The notes under the pieces were generated by a model that worked only from the letters and a program-made list of their open reading frames with translations, ran no database searches and had not been told where the DNA came from. Below, in pieces: positions 36,966-47,690 of a DNA stretch of 64,000 nt. The stretch is from Bugula neritina (lineage: Eukaryota; Bryozoa; Gymnolaemata; Cheilostomatida; Bugulidae). A program made the position numbers and the translations under genes. Positions within the stretch are counted from its first letter, which is position 1; every line of letters begins with the position of its first letter. Where the stretch lies: assembly GCA_964035545.1 (NCBI GenBank), contig OZ037771.1:2656628-2720627 (forward strand), read 5' to 3'.

Positions 36966-39900
36966 ATGCCAGGTGTAGATGCTGAAACACCGATGGAAGT
37001 TGAGGAAGGGGCAGGCAACTCCGTTCCACTAGACTTGGATAATCTTATAGAAATTGAGGTTCCCGAACCACTTCCTGTAGCAGCCTGTGGAGACGGTGAA
37101 AATGGCCGACTTATGATTAGTCACGTGACTAACATCAACTTCAAGTCCTACGCCGGGACTACCGTTTTAGGACCATTTCAAAAGGTGTGGCCATTTTCAA
37201 TTATAGTTTAACCTAACCCATAGTTGCATATATACACTAATTTATGTATATACTGTCTTCATAGGCTGAGCCTATTTTTTGTTGACTGTATTTTCGAACA
37301 AGGGAACATTGAAATGTTTTATGCCATCAGTGCTCTGGTCACTAGTATAATTTAAATTATTTCAAGCTACTAAAAGTTTATTGTAGTCAAGTAAGATTTC
37401 TAAGTTAACATTTTACCAATTTTTTAATTAATTGTATGCCTGAATAATTACATTAAAAATACCATAAATTATATTCGTGCTGATTTGAAATTTGATTGAT
37501 TATTTTCAAGTATTGGCCTGTTTATGAAATCTTTTTGTGGAATAAATGACAATAAAAGTAAGATTTTCTTTTCAATTTTCATTGCAGAGTTTCACTTGCA
37601 TTGTTGGACCAAATGGCAGTGGAAAGTCAAATGTCATCGACGCCATGTTGTTTGTGTTTGGTTTTCGTGCCAACAAGATCAGATCCAAGAAGCTCAGTGT
37701 GTTAATCCATAACAGTGAAAGGCATCAGAATATCACTAGTTGTACTGTCAAAGTTCACTTTCAACGAATCATTGATACCGGTGTAAGTTTTACTTATTTG
37801 TGGTAGTAATATTAACTAATCTCAGTATTTAGTTAAATTTAAAAAAACAATTCAACAATTTCATCCTTAAGAAAACTGATTAATGATCATATTTTTCCAG
37901 TGTCAGTTTAAACTAACTAACTATTTTAACTAAATTCTATCAACATGTTTGAATCGTCATTTTTGAGTTTTACAATTTTTTTTGCGTTTTTCTCTACGTC
38001 CTAACATAATGTGGAATTCTGAACAGTCAATATTTTGCAAAATAGCTTTTGTTCTTATATTTTTAGTCTGAAGATGACGACTTCACTGTAATTGCGGACT
38101 CTCAGTTTACCGTCTCAAGGACTGCATATAAAGACAACAGCTCCATGTATCACATTAATGACAGGAAGTCTTCTGCTAAAGACGTCATAAAGTTACTACT
38201 TTCACACGGCATTGACCTTGACCATAACAGGTTCCTCATCCTTCAGGTAAGTCTGCTGTTCGGATGGGTGACGTTATGTCGTGAAATTTGTATGTGGATA
38301 TGACATCTCTGTTTGCTGCCAGACGCTGTCGAGTGTGTTGGTATCTCAACTCTATAAGGTGTATAATTTGACCTTGGCCTTGTAGGGAGAGGTCGAGCTG
38401 ATCTCTATGATGAAATCGAAGGCGCAGACTGAGCACGAAGAAGGTATGCTTGAATACCTGGAAGACATCATTGGGAGTAACAGGTTTAAAGGACCCATAG
38501 AGATTCTGCTGCAGCGTATTGATGCAATACAGGAGATTAGATCGGAGAAGGTAATGGGTGGGGCCTTTCCCCCTACTGGTTCTAAGTGGCAGTAGAGCTA
38601 AGGCTATGCTGTGCTGGGGAATGTAGGCTATGAGGTTTAGACTAGAGACCAGTAATTCACCTCATAACCTAGTTTTAGTTTTGGGTCATATCTGAGAATA
38701 TTTTCTATGGCTGGTGTTCATCTACTTGCGTGTACCTTTGTTTGGGGTGTAAATATTTCAGCTAAACAAAGTGAAAGTGGCGGAGAAAGATAAGAATGCA
38801 TTAGAGGGACCAAAGAATGAGGCAATAGCCTATCTCACTGTGGAAAATGAAATCACAGTGATTAGAAACTCCATCTACCAGAAATACAGGTGAGTGTAAC
38901 TTTGGGTTGTATCACATCTGATGACTAGACCTGAAATTGTAAAAGTCTGGAAAATTATTTTCTGAAATGTTTCAATACAAATGTTTTCAACTTGTGTCTC
39001 CAGATGTAATCACCACATGAGCAAAATCACTCAAACTTGGCATCTAATTGAATTGATGTTGAAAGACTGAGTTCTGAAAATTAGTGCGAGAACCTGTCTC
39101 ATGCTGTATAGTACTCGAGTTATTGTGCTAGACTTGATTAAGTTTTGGATATTTGAAAGTTTTTTTTGCAATTTTCACCCAGAATTCTCGCTCTAAATTT
39201 GTATGGTAATGTTCAGTCTTTTAACTGGGAATCAAAAAGTCACTTTGTGCTAGCATGTAACATGAATTTATAAATCAATAATATAAATTATAATTTTTAA
39301 AACCAACTTTCAAACTGATTATAGTGATTAGTTGACAATTTCCTGTCATTTCATTTCATTTAGGTATGAAGCCGAATGCAACCTCAGTGAGGCCAACGAG
39401 AAGCTAACGGCAGCGAAGGAGCTGACTTCAGGTTTGGACACGGAGATGGAAAGCTTAGATACGGAGAAGAAGGAGGAGCTGAAGCAAAACAAAGGAGTCA
39501 TCAGGTGGAAGGGGCTTGTCAGTTCAATAGAAAGGAGTTGTCCCGCTGAGCACACAGACATCTAGTTTATCTGAGAGAATATGCAGATATTGTTTTATAA
39601 CTTTAGTTACCTCTGTTTGGTAGGGAGTATGAGAAGATGAAGCAGATTTGTGAGGATAATCAGGCTAAGCACGGAGATCTAGAGTTGAAGTCTACTAAAG
39701 CAGCTGAAGATCTCAAGCACTTGGTCAACAAGGTAATTATTCTGTACCACCACCAGGTAACTATTCTGTACCACCACCAGATGGTAAAATGGTGAAATTT
39801 TAAACTTGAATGTTATAGATAAAAAAGCTGGAAAAAAGTGTGGAGTCAGAAAGAAAGAAAGTGGCAGAGCTACAGGAAGCTCCAGAGAAATGTGCCTCTG

Positions 39901-42900
39901 AAATCAAAGAGCTGGAGGAGAAGCAGGAAGACTTGCAGGAGAGGAAGCAGCAGGAGGAGAAGAGCATGCTGAAAATCATGGAGAATATTAAGTCAGAGAC
40001 AGAGGTAAGTTCCTTCTCCTGTCATTCTGTAAGTAAGTATATGTAAGTACGTGTCTGTAAGTATATGTAAGTATGTGTCTGTAAGTATATGTAAGTACGT
40101 GTCTGTAAGTATATGTAAGTACGTGTCTGTAAGTATATGTAAGTTCATATCTGTAAGTATATGTAAATACATGTCTGTAAGTATATGTAAGTACGTGTCT
40201 GTAAGTATATGTAAGTACGTGTCTGTAAGTATATGTAAGTACGTGTCTGTAAGTATATGTAAGTACATGTCTGTAAGTATATGTAAGTACATATCTGTAA
40301 GTATATGTAAGTACATGTCTGTAAGTATATGTAAGTACATATCTGTAAATATATGTAAGTAAGTGTCTGTAAGTATATGTCTGTAAGTACGTGTAGATAA
40401 CCTCGGAGTAAGTTATGCATGAATTGTGAGTCTTAGTATCAGTTCGCTTGCTCATCCTGTTGGTATTGTCTCCTCGTAGACCTTTGATCCAGGCTTTTCT
40501 GGTTGTTAAAAATTAGCAAGTCTCTGGTGTTTTATAAAGTTTTGCCAAGAATCATAGCAAAAATCATATATCAATCTTGTAGCTGTTTTAAGGTTGCATT
40601 CATATCAAAGTGTTTCCTGTTTTCTACTTTAGGATCTGCAGAAACGAAAGACAAAGCTGGAGGAACGGTTGCTGGGCTATCAGGGTGAGCTGAATGAGAG
40701 GAAGTCTAAAGCAGACGTTGCCAAGGCGGAGCTTGATTTGACTAACTCCTCCTACCAGAAAGAAAAGGATGCTTTTGACAAAATGATTGCTACATTCGAA
40801 CAAGCAGGGAAGGGAATTGAAAGCCACAAAGTGTGAGTTTTTTTTAATTTTATTGGACAGCTATAATATCAGGTTTACTATGCGTGAATAAGTAAGTGAG
40901 TGAGTGAGTGAGTGAGTGAGTGAGTGAGTGAGTGAGTGAGTGAGTGAGTGAGTGAGTGAGAGTGAGTGATAATCTTCCACTCATCTTTTGACTCTCTAAT
41001 CAGGTTGCTCAATGAGCTACAGACTAAGATCCCAGACACTGAGAAGTACATTGTGGAGACGGGTGAGCAGTTGGAGCATGTCACTGCAGCGGAGAAAGAG
41101 CTAGGTGGCAAGGTTAGCCATTTAATCAGTTCTTTTAGCTTCAAGCTGGGTATGCTGAGTTGTAGATGCTATAGGCTCCTTCTAGCACCATTCAGTATCT
41201 TTGAAGTAAAGCTTTGTTACCAGTCTGTAGGTTTTTAGAGATGGTAAAAGCGATTAAAACAGTTTGATATAACAATGGTACTCATAGCATAATGGTGAAT
41301 AGATTACAAGCAGGTGTGTTGTATGTGAGGTAACTGTATATACTATGTATACTATGTAAACTCTATACACGCAGCTACAAGCTCTCCACAACAAGATCAG
41401 AGACTGCTCCAGTCAGATGTCCAGCAGAAGAAGTCAGTCGGCCCAACTCCAAGCTCTGATGGACCAGAAGAACTCTGGTCGAATACCGGGTATCATCGGG
41501 CGTTTGGGAGATCTGGGTGAGTGACTGTTGCAGGTGCTATTGGTGACATGCTGATACAGGTGCTATTTATGACATGCTGATACAGGTGCTATTGATGACA
41601 TGCTGATACAGGTGCTATTGAAGACATGCTGTTACAGGTGCTATTGATGACATGCTGTTGCAGGTGCTATTGAAGACGTGCTGATACAAGTGCTATTGAT
41701 GACATGCTGTTGCAGGTGCTATTGATGACATGCTGTTGCAGGTGCTATTGATGACATGCTGTTACAGGTGCTATTGATGACATGCTGTTGCAGGTGCTAT
41801 TGAAGACGTGCTGATACAAGTGCTATTGATGACATGCTGTTGCAAGTGCTATTGATGACATGCTGTTGCAGGTGCTATTGATGACAAGTACGACATTGCC
41901 ATATCTACAGCCTGTGGCCCTCTGGACAACATAGTTGTAGACACGCTGAAAACCGGCCAGCAGTGTGTGGAGTATCTGAAGCGAGCCAATCTCGGTGTCT
42001 GCACATTTATTCTACTAGAGAAAATGGAACAGTGGGTGGAGAAGGCAGATCGTCCAATCAAAACGTATGACACATATTCTTCATGGTGTCCAGCTATTTG
42101 TACGGTTTAGTTTCTCATGCAGCCTACATTCAATGCTAGAATACCCTGTTCTGTATTTACAGGCCCAACAATGCTCCCAGGCTGTTTGATCTGGTGAGAT
42201 ATAAAGACGCAAGACTGAAGGGGGCCTTCTACTACGCCCTCAGGGACACTCTAGTCGCTGATGATCTCCAGCAAGCCTCTAAAATAGCCTTCGGTTAGTA
42301 ACTAGTTTCTCCCAACTAGGTCCTGAGGCTAATGCTCTGAACATGTTGCTACTCTGTCATCAGGAGTTCTTACAGGGAAGATTTTTAGTTGATAGAATTT
42401 CGTGGCTTAACAGAAAGCACACCTTTTTTACTTGAACATAAAGTGTGCTGTAAGTCTGCACTAGTGTGTTACTGTAAGTCTACACTAGTGTGTTACTGTA
42501 AGTCTGCACTAGTGTGTTACAGTCTGGTACAATGTGCACACGCTGTTTGTAGGAAGTGTCAGGTACCGGGTGGTCACTCTAGCAGGGCAGCTCATTGAGG
42601 TGTCTGGGGCCATGTCAGGTGGTGGGAGGCCGTCCAAAGGTCGGATGGGTTCCTCTGTATCTACAGGAGACGAAGTTTCCCCGGAAAAGCTCAAGGAGAT
42701 GGAAGCTAAGCTCGAAAAGGGGCGGGGCAAACAGCAAAGCCAAAGGTAAAGTTGACGTAGTTCTCACCTGTTTGTTGTTGGTTTACTTTGTGTATCATTT
42801 CACTGAGAGTTGATTAATATAGTGTAAGTTTTATACTTGTGGTGTAGCAACTGGGGAGTATATGTAAGTGGTGTGACAACTTGGGGGTACATGTAAGTGG

Positions 42901-45510
42901 TGTAGCAACTTGGGGGTACATGTAAGTGGTGTGACACATCACAATACTTCTCTGTGGTAAGATTGCCAGGTAGATTGCCTAAGCTTAGGAAACGTTGCAA
43001 GTGAAATATACCTGTATTCCGTGTACCTGAGTTGTTCTGCTCTACCGGGTTTATTCGTCTGCAGCACTAAAATCTCAGACTTGACTCTAAAGAAGGACAA
43101 GTTGACAGAAGAATTGCGAAAGATGAAAGCTACTTTTGAGACGACACAGATGGAACTGAAGGTTGTTATGTTATGAACTACTGCAATGTATAGTTTATAC
43201 TGTATTACACTAAGTTATGTTACCCAGTATTACAGTGTATGATATTGTGTGTTGTATATTACGTGTTATATAATATAAAGCTTGATGTACCAAAGTATAA
43301 CTTAATGTAATATACATGCTGTAATTATGATATATTAGTCAGGTATTATAGGCTATGTATGTTATATGATACAATTACATTGCTGTAAGGCTCAAGCTTA
43401 TGAAACACTTTCGGTTTTGGCTGCTGTTTGCTGTTGACAGTTGCTGCCAGTGTCTGCTGATTCAGGGGTTCACCCCCTTAGTGGCAACCTTTCACTGTCA
43501 TATTCTTCATAGAAGTAGAAATTTACTATCAAATCCTCTGCTCTATTTGTATTCTGTTATTTTCTTCACATGCTGCGTATATTTATAAATAATTACTAAT
43601 TTGTGTTTAGTAATATTTCCATACACCTAATGCAATAATTAGTGCGTAATTTTGCAGAAGTTGAGTGTATTTCCCGTGACGTTACTCTGTATTTCCTGTT
43701 TAGATGTTTACCGATCAACGAAGCACTTTGAAGTCGGAGATTAAAAATCAAGAAGCCATTGTGAAGAAATCCAAACCCGATTCTCGGGTGATCGAAAGAC
43801 TAGAAGACAAGTACACCAAGTTGCAAGATGGTAAGTAGAATGGTGCTGTAACTTACTTTAAATAGGTCGTACTTTGCTGTAGAGTGTAGATGTACTCTTT
43901 TAGCTGCAGATATGCTCTACTTACTAGATACAAATATGTGGTGCTGCAGATACGCTCTGCTGTAAGTGAATTCTGCACATGACCTCTACTGTTGCTATTC
44001 TATAGAGTACAATGTGCTGCACAGCAAGACCTCAGTGATAGAGCAGGAGTCACAGGCACTGCACAAACAGATTCTGGAGCTCAGTGAGAACAAGATGAAG
44101 GCGGCCCAAGACAGAGTCAACAAAGTCACCAAGGAACTCGAGGCTAACAAGGCCAAGGTCAACAAACTGAACGTGGCCATCAAGTCTAACAGCAGGTTAG
44201 TGGAACTGAAGCTACGTTTACTAACGACTCTGTTTATGAGCTGATGAAAGTTTTATTTGTTTTAAAAAACAGTCGCTTGTGTTTTACTGAAAGAGTTGTA
44301 TAGACATATTTGTTCTGTCTCAGGAATTTGAAGAGGGCGATGGATAAGGAGAGCTCTTTGTCGGATGAGCTGGCCGAGTGTAGAGCTCAACAGGAAGATA
44401 TCGAGACCAATCAGCTGTCCAGCTTGAAGGAGCAAATCGCGGGCATGCTTCAGACATACGATGAGAACTTGGCTAAACTCAAGGTCAATATACTGTATAT
44501 ATTATATGTTAGCATAGCATCAATATACTGTTTATATTATATGTTAGCATAGTATTAATATACTGTATATATTATATGTTAGCATAGTATCAATATACTG
44601 TATATATTATATGTTAGCATAGTATCAATATACTGTATATATTATATGTTAGCATAGTATCAATATACTGTATATATTATATGTTAGCATAGTATTAATA
44701 TACTGTTTATATTATATGTTAGCATAGTATTAATATACTGTTTATATTATATGTTAGCATAGCATCAATATACTGTGTATATTATATGTTAGCATAGTAT
44801 CAATATACTGTGTATATTATATGTTAGCATAGCATTAATATACTGTATATATTATATGTTAGCATAGCATCAATATACTGTGTATATTATATGTTAGCAT
44901 AGTATCAATATACTGTTTATACCGTTTCTATGGCAATTCAGGAGGTAGAAGACAGACTGAAAGAATGTACAAAGAAGATTGATGAGATTGAAGGGAAACA
45001 GAATCAACTTAAAGTATGTACTCGCTAGCTCTATGTACTCGCTAGCTCTGTGTACTCGCTAGCTCTGTGTACTCGCTAGCTCTGTGTACTCGCAGATGTT
45101 GTACATGCAATCATTTATATCAGTGATAGTTACCAACTATGTCTGAACAATTTCCTATAAAGGCTGACAACCCCCACACTATTTGCAGCTCTCTATGGGC
45201 GAGAAGCGACGGGAGTTAGAAAATTATCAGCGAGCCGTGAAAGAGTGCGAGACAAGGAGAAACGCAGCCCAGAAAGCACTTGATAAACTCGCTCTTCATA
45301 AGCTGCCTGACGATAAAGAGACTCCCACACTTTCTGTCTTGTCTGAGGAAGAGAGGTGTGTGTAGTAGTAGTAGCAGTAATGGTACTAGTAGTAGTAGTA
45401 GCAGCAGTAGTAGTAGTAGTAGCAGTACTAGTAGTAGTAGCAGTAGCAGTAGTAGTAGTGACAGTAGCAGTAGTAGTAGCAGCAGTAGCGGTAGTAGTAG
45501 TAGTAGTAGC

Positions 45511-45545
<35 letters not shown>

Positions 45546-47690
45546 CAGTAGTAGTAGTAGTAGCAGTAGTAGTAGTAGCAGTAGTAGCAGTAGTAGTAGT
45601 AGTAGTAGTAGCAGTAGTAGTAGTAGCAGTAGTAGCAGTAGTAATAGTAGTAGCAGTAGCAGTAGTAGCAGTAGCAGTAGCAGTAGTAGTAGCAGTAGTA
45701 GTAGCAGTAGCAGTAGCCGGAGCAGCAGCAGCAGTAGTAGTACTACTACTGCTGCTATTTAATGATTGAGTGTATGTTGAAGCTAAAAAAATGTTCTGTT
45801 TATCCACTGATCAGAAACAAGGTAGATGTGAAGAACTTTGAGTATCAAATCACCTTCTTGGAAGAAAAGCTCAGCAAAAAGAAACTAAACATGGCAGCTA
45901 TTTCTGAGTATAGGTGAGTGACTCACCTGCATCACCTCTCCATCCGACTCACCTCTAGTTACCTGTGACTCACCTCTAGTTGCCTGTGTACCTGCATTGT
46001 TCAGGTACTCGAGTAACTAGACAGTTACTCTGGAGGGGGTAACTCCAGAGTTACTAGGGGGAGTAACTAGAATATATTTAGAAAATGTCTAGAGACTAGT
46101 TTTCTTATTCTTAAGGGGTGTTACAATAGTCACCCATTTACTATATATGTTTGGGTTCAGATATATTTATCAGACACATATAGCGAATCTGCATGTATAC
46201 TATGCCAATAGGAAAAAGGAAGAGCAGTATATTGAGAGAGTGGCTGAATTGGATAAAGTCACTCAAATTAGAAATAAACAAAAAGACTTGTGTGAAGAAA
46301 TGAAAAAACAGCGTCTGCATGAGTTTATGGCGGTAAGAGTTGTATTCTCATAACCAAGTGTATCCCACAATGCACTAGTTATACTGTGTATCCCATAATT
46401 CACTAGTTATACTGTGTATCCCACAATGCCCTAGTTATACTATGTATCCCACAATGCCCTAGTTATACTGTGTATCCCATAATTCACTAGTTATACTATG
46501 TATCCCACAATGCCCTAGTTATACTGTGTATCCCACAATGCCCTAGTTATACTGTGTATCCCACAATGCCCTAGTTATACTGTGTATCCCACAATGCCCT
46601 AGTTATACTATGTATCCCACAATGCCCTAGTTATACTGTGTATCCCACAATGCCCTAGTTATACTGTGTATCCCATAATGCCCTAGTATACTATGTATCC
46701 CACAATGCTCTAGTTATACTGTGTGCCGTCTGCTGCTAGGGTTTCTCCCTCATCACCAGCAAGCTGAAGGAGATGTACCAGATGATAACTCTGGGCGGAG
46801 ACGCTGAGCTGGAGCTGGTGGATACGCTGGATCCCTTCAGTGAGGGTATCGTGTTCAGGTAATGTGCCACTCCCTACTAACTACTCACTCACTAATCACT
46901 CACCAGTCACTCTCTAGTCACTAGTCACTCACTCATTAGTCACCTATCAAATAATTTAATCCAACTTGCCAATATCAGTTATGTTGAGGAGAGTTATTAG
47001 CGTTACTTCAAACCCAGGAAGCCGATTGTGGTGATGGTTGAACTCTGACTCAGTAGCTATTCTGCTATCCTATGCACTGTAGGTCTAAATACTTTAATTG
47101 CCTTCACTGATCTACTTTAGTGTGCGACCTCCCAAGAAGTCGTGGAAGAACATCTCGAATCTCTCAGGAGGTGAAAAGACCCTCAGCTCCTTGGCTCTAG
47201 TGTTTGCACTTCACCACTACAGGCCCACGCCCCTCTACGTTATGGACGAAATTGACGCAGCCCTTGACTTCAAGAATGTTTCTATCGTAGCCAATTATAT
47301 AAAAGTTAGTATAATAGTAGCCAATAGAATTTGCTGTAGCTACATGGCCAGCACAGTGAATGCCACACTAACTATAATCAATTTATCCAACTATTGTGTG
47401 TGTTACCATTGATTTCATCTCTACCTGGTTATATTGTAAGAGAAGTCATACAGTGATTGCATTTAACCTGCACATGTCGTTCATTATTTGACTTTCACCT
47501 TAATTGTTGCGTATTTTCAATGTAGGAGCGAACAAAGAATGCACAGTTTGTCATTATATCTCTCCGAGACAACATGTTTGAACAAGCCAGCCGATTGGTC
47601 GGTATATACAAGACTCATGACTCTACGAAGACCACCGTGTTGGCCATAAAAGACAACAGCTTCATATCTCTACCCGCATCCAAGACCTAG
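36966..47690 (+). CDS. SMC4: Structural maintenance of chromosomes protein 4 (condensin core subunit)
   Basis: ATPase of condensin I and II, partner of SMC2, acting in mitotic chromosome compaction. Exons: 36966-37184, 37588-37782, 38067-38246, 38386-38550, 38762-38889, 39364-39504, 39624-39732, 39819-40004, 40633-40832, 41004-41112, 41375-41516, 41872-42064, 42163-42293, 42553-42745, 43065-43161, 43704-43830, 44006-44195, 44324-44483, 44942-45013, 45189-45355, 45815-45913, 46212-46332, 46740-46858, 47121-47304, 47526-47690. All phases agree; 1263 residues against 1288 in human. Walker A GPNGSGKS (residues 80-87), two long coiled coils, hinge about 560-745 (GRLGDLGAIDDKYD ... SGAMSGGGRPSKGRMGSS), ABC signature LSGGEKT (1162-1168) and Walker B LYVMDEIDAALD are all present. 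FGFRANKIRSKKLSVLIHNS is a typical SMC4 stretch. The start ATG is the only one fitting before RLMISHV. The gene looks fully functional. Confidence 0.98.
39733..39780 (+). repeat. 24-bp duplication beginning at the SMC4 donor
   Basis: Two tandem 24-bp copies start exactly at the first intron base after the exon ending at 39732. Each begins GTAATTATTC or GTAACTATTC and ends CACCACCAG, so the second copy presents a new CAG-GTAACT donor 24 bases downstream. Confidence 0.95.
40029..40394 (+). repeat. 24-bp minisatellite made of GTAAGT motifs
   Basis: About 15 copies of a 24-bp unit, GTAAGTATATGTAAGTACGT plus GTCT. Each unit contains two matches to the GTAAGT donor consensus. The array starts 24 bases after the true donor (40005) of the SMC4 exon ending at 40004. 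Confidence 0.95.
40891..40969 (+). repeat. (GTGA)n microsatellite
   Basis: Some 19 tetranucleotide copies, each overlapping pair reading GTGAGT, the same hexamer as the true donor of this SMC4 intron (40833). Confidence 0.95.
41526..41886 (+). repeat. 26-bp minisatellite containing the acceptor and start of an SMC4 exon
   Basis: About 14 copies of a 26-bp unit, with GGTGCTATTGATGACATGCT as core and GTTGCA or GATACA as filler. The last copy supplies the real acceptor GTTGCAG and the first 15 bases of the exon at 41872 (Gly-Ala-Ile-Asp-Asp, conserved SMC4 hinge residues). Most upstream copies carry a CAG-GTGCTATT pseudo-acceptor. As 26 is not a multiple of 3, use of neighbouring copies would shift the frame. 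Confidence 0.95.
42450..42520 (+). repeat. 24-bp tandem repeat, about three copies
   Basis: Unit GTAAGTCTGCACTAGTGTGT plus TACT, in the SMC4 intron before the exon at 42553. It again begins with a donor-like GTAAGT. Confidence 0.92.
42839..42935 (+). repeat. 29-bp tandem repeat, 3.3 copies
   Basis: Unit GTGGTGTGACAACTTGGGGG plus TACATGTAA in the SMC4 intron 42746-43064. Copies alternate GTAGCAAC and GTGACAAC. Confidence 0.92.
43162..43703 (+). other. SMC4 intron without tandem array
   Basis: 542-bp AT-rich intron. It holds degenerate TATATTA/GTGTTATAT simple sequence at 43190-43380 and no exon. Confidence 0.6.
44484..44921 (+). repeat. 35-bp minisatellite starting at an SMC4 donor
   Basis: About 12.5 copies of a 35-bp unit containing AATATACTGTATATATTATA and TGTTAGCATAGTATC. 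The first copy begins at the intron's own first bases (GTCAATATACTG after the exon ending at 44483). Confidence 0.95.
45016..45093 (+). repeat. 17-bp tandem repeat next to an SMC4 donor
   Basis: About 4.6 copies of TGTACTCGCTAGCTCTG starting three bases after the exon end at 45013. Confidence 0.95.
45362..45752 (+). repeat. (AGT/AGC)n trinucleotide tract
   Basis: 390 bases of TAG/TAGCAG triplets starting about six bases after the donor at 45356. The open frames over it (poly-Ser, poly-Val, poly-Thr/Ala) are repeat translations. The SMC4 frame skips it cleanly from 45355 to 45815. Confidence 0.95.
46023..46055. repeat. Inverted repeat (13-bp stem)
   Basis: AGTTACTCTGGAG and CTCCAGAGTTACT flank a 7-base loop, with 12 of 13 pairs matching, in the SMC4 intron 45914-46211. 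Confidence 0.85.
46359..46723 (+). repeat. 28-bp minisatellite, about 13 copies
   Basis: Unit TATCCCACAATGCCCTAGTT plus ATACTGTG, filling the SMC4 intron 46333-46739 almost to the acceptor. Confidence 0.95.

Noticed and set aside
39988..40455. Long open frames on both strands over the GTAAGT repeat
   Set aside because: Repeat translations lying inside an SMC4 intron whose flanking exons join in frame.
45193..45807. 204-residue Thr/Ala-rich frame (minus) and poly-Ser/poly-Val frames (plus)
   Set aside because: Trinucleotide repeat. The SMC4 frame skips it.
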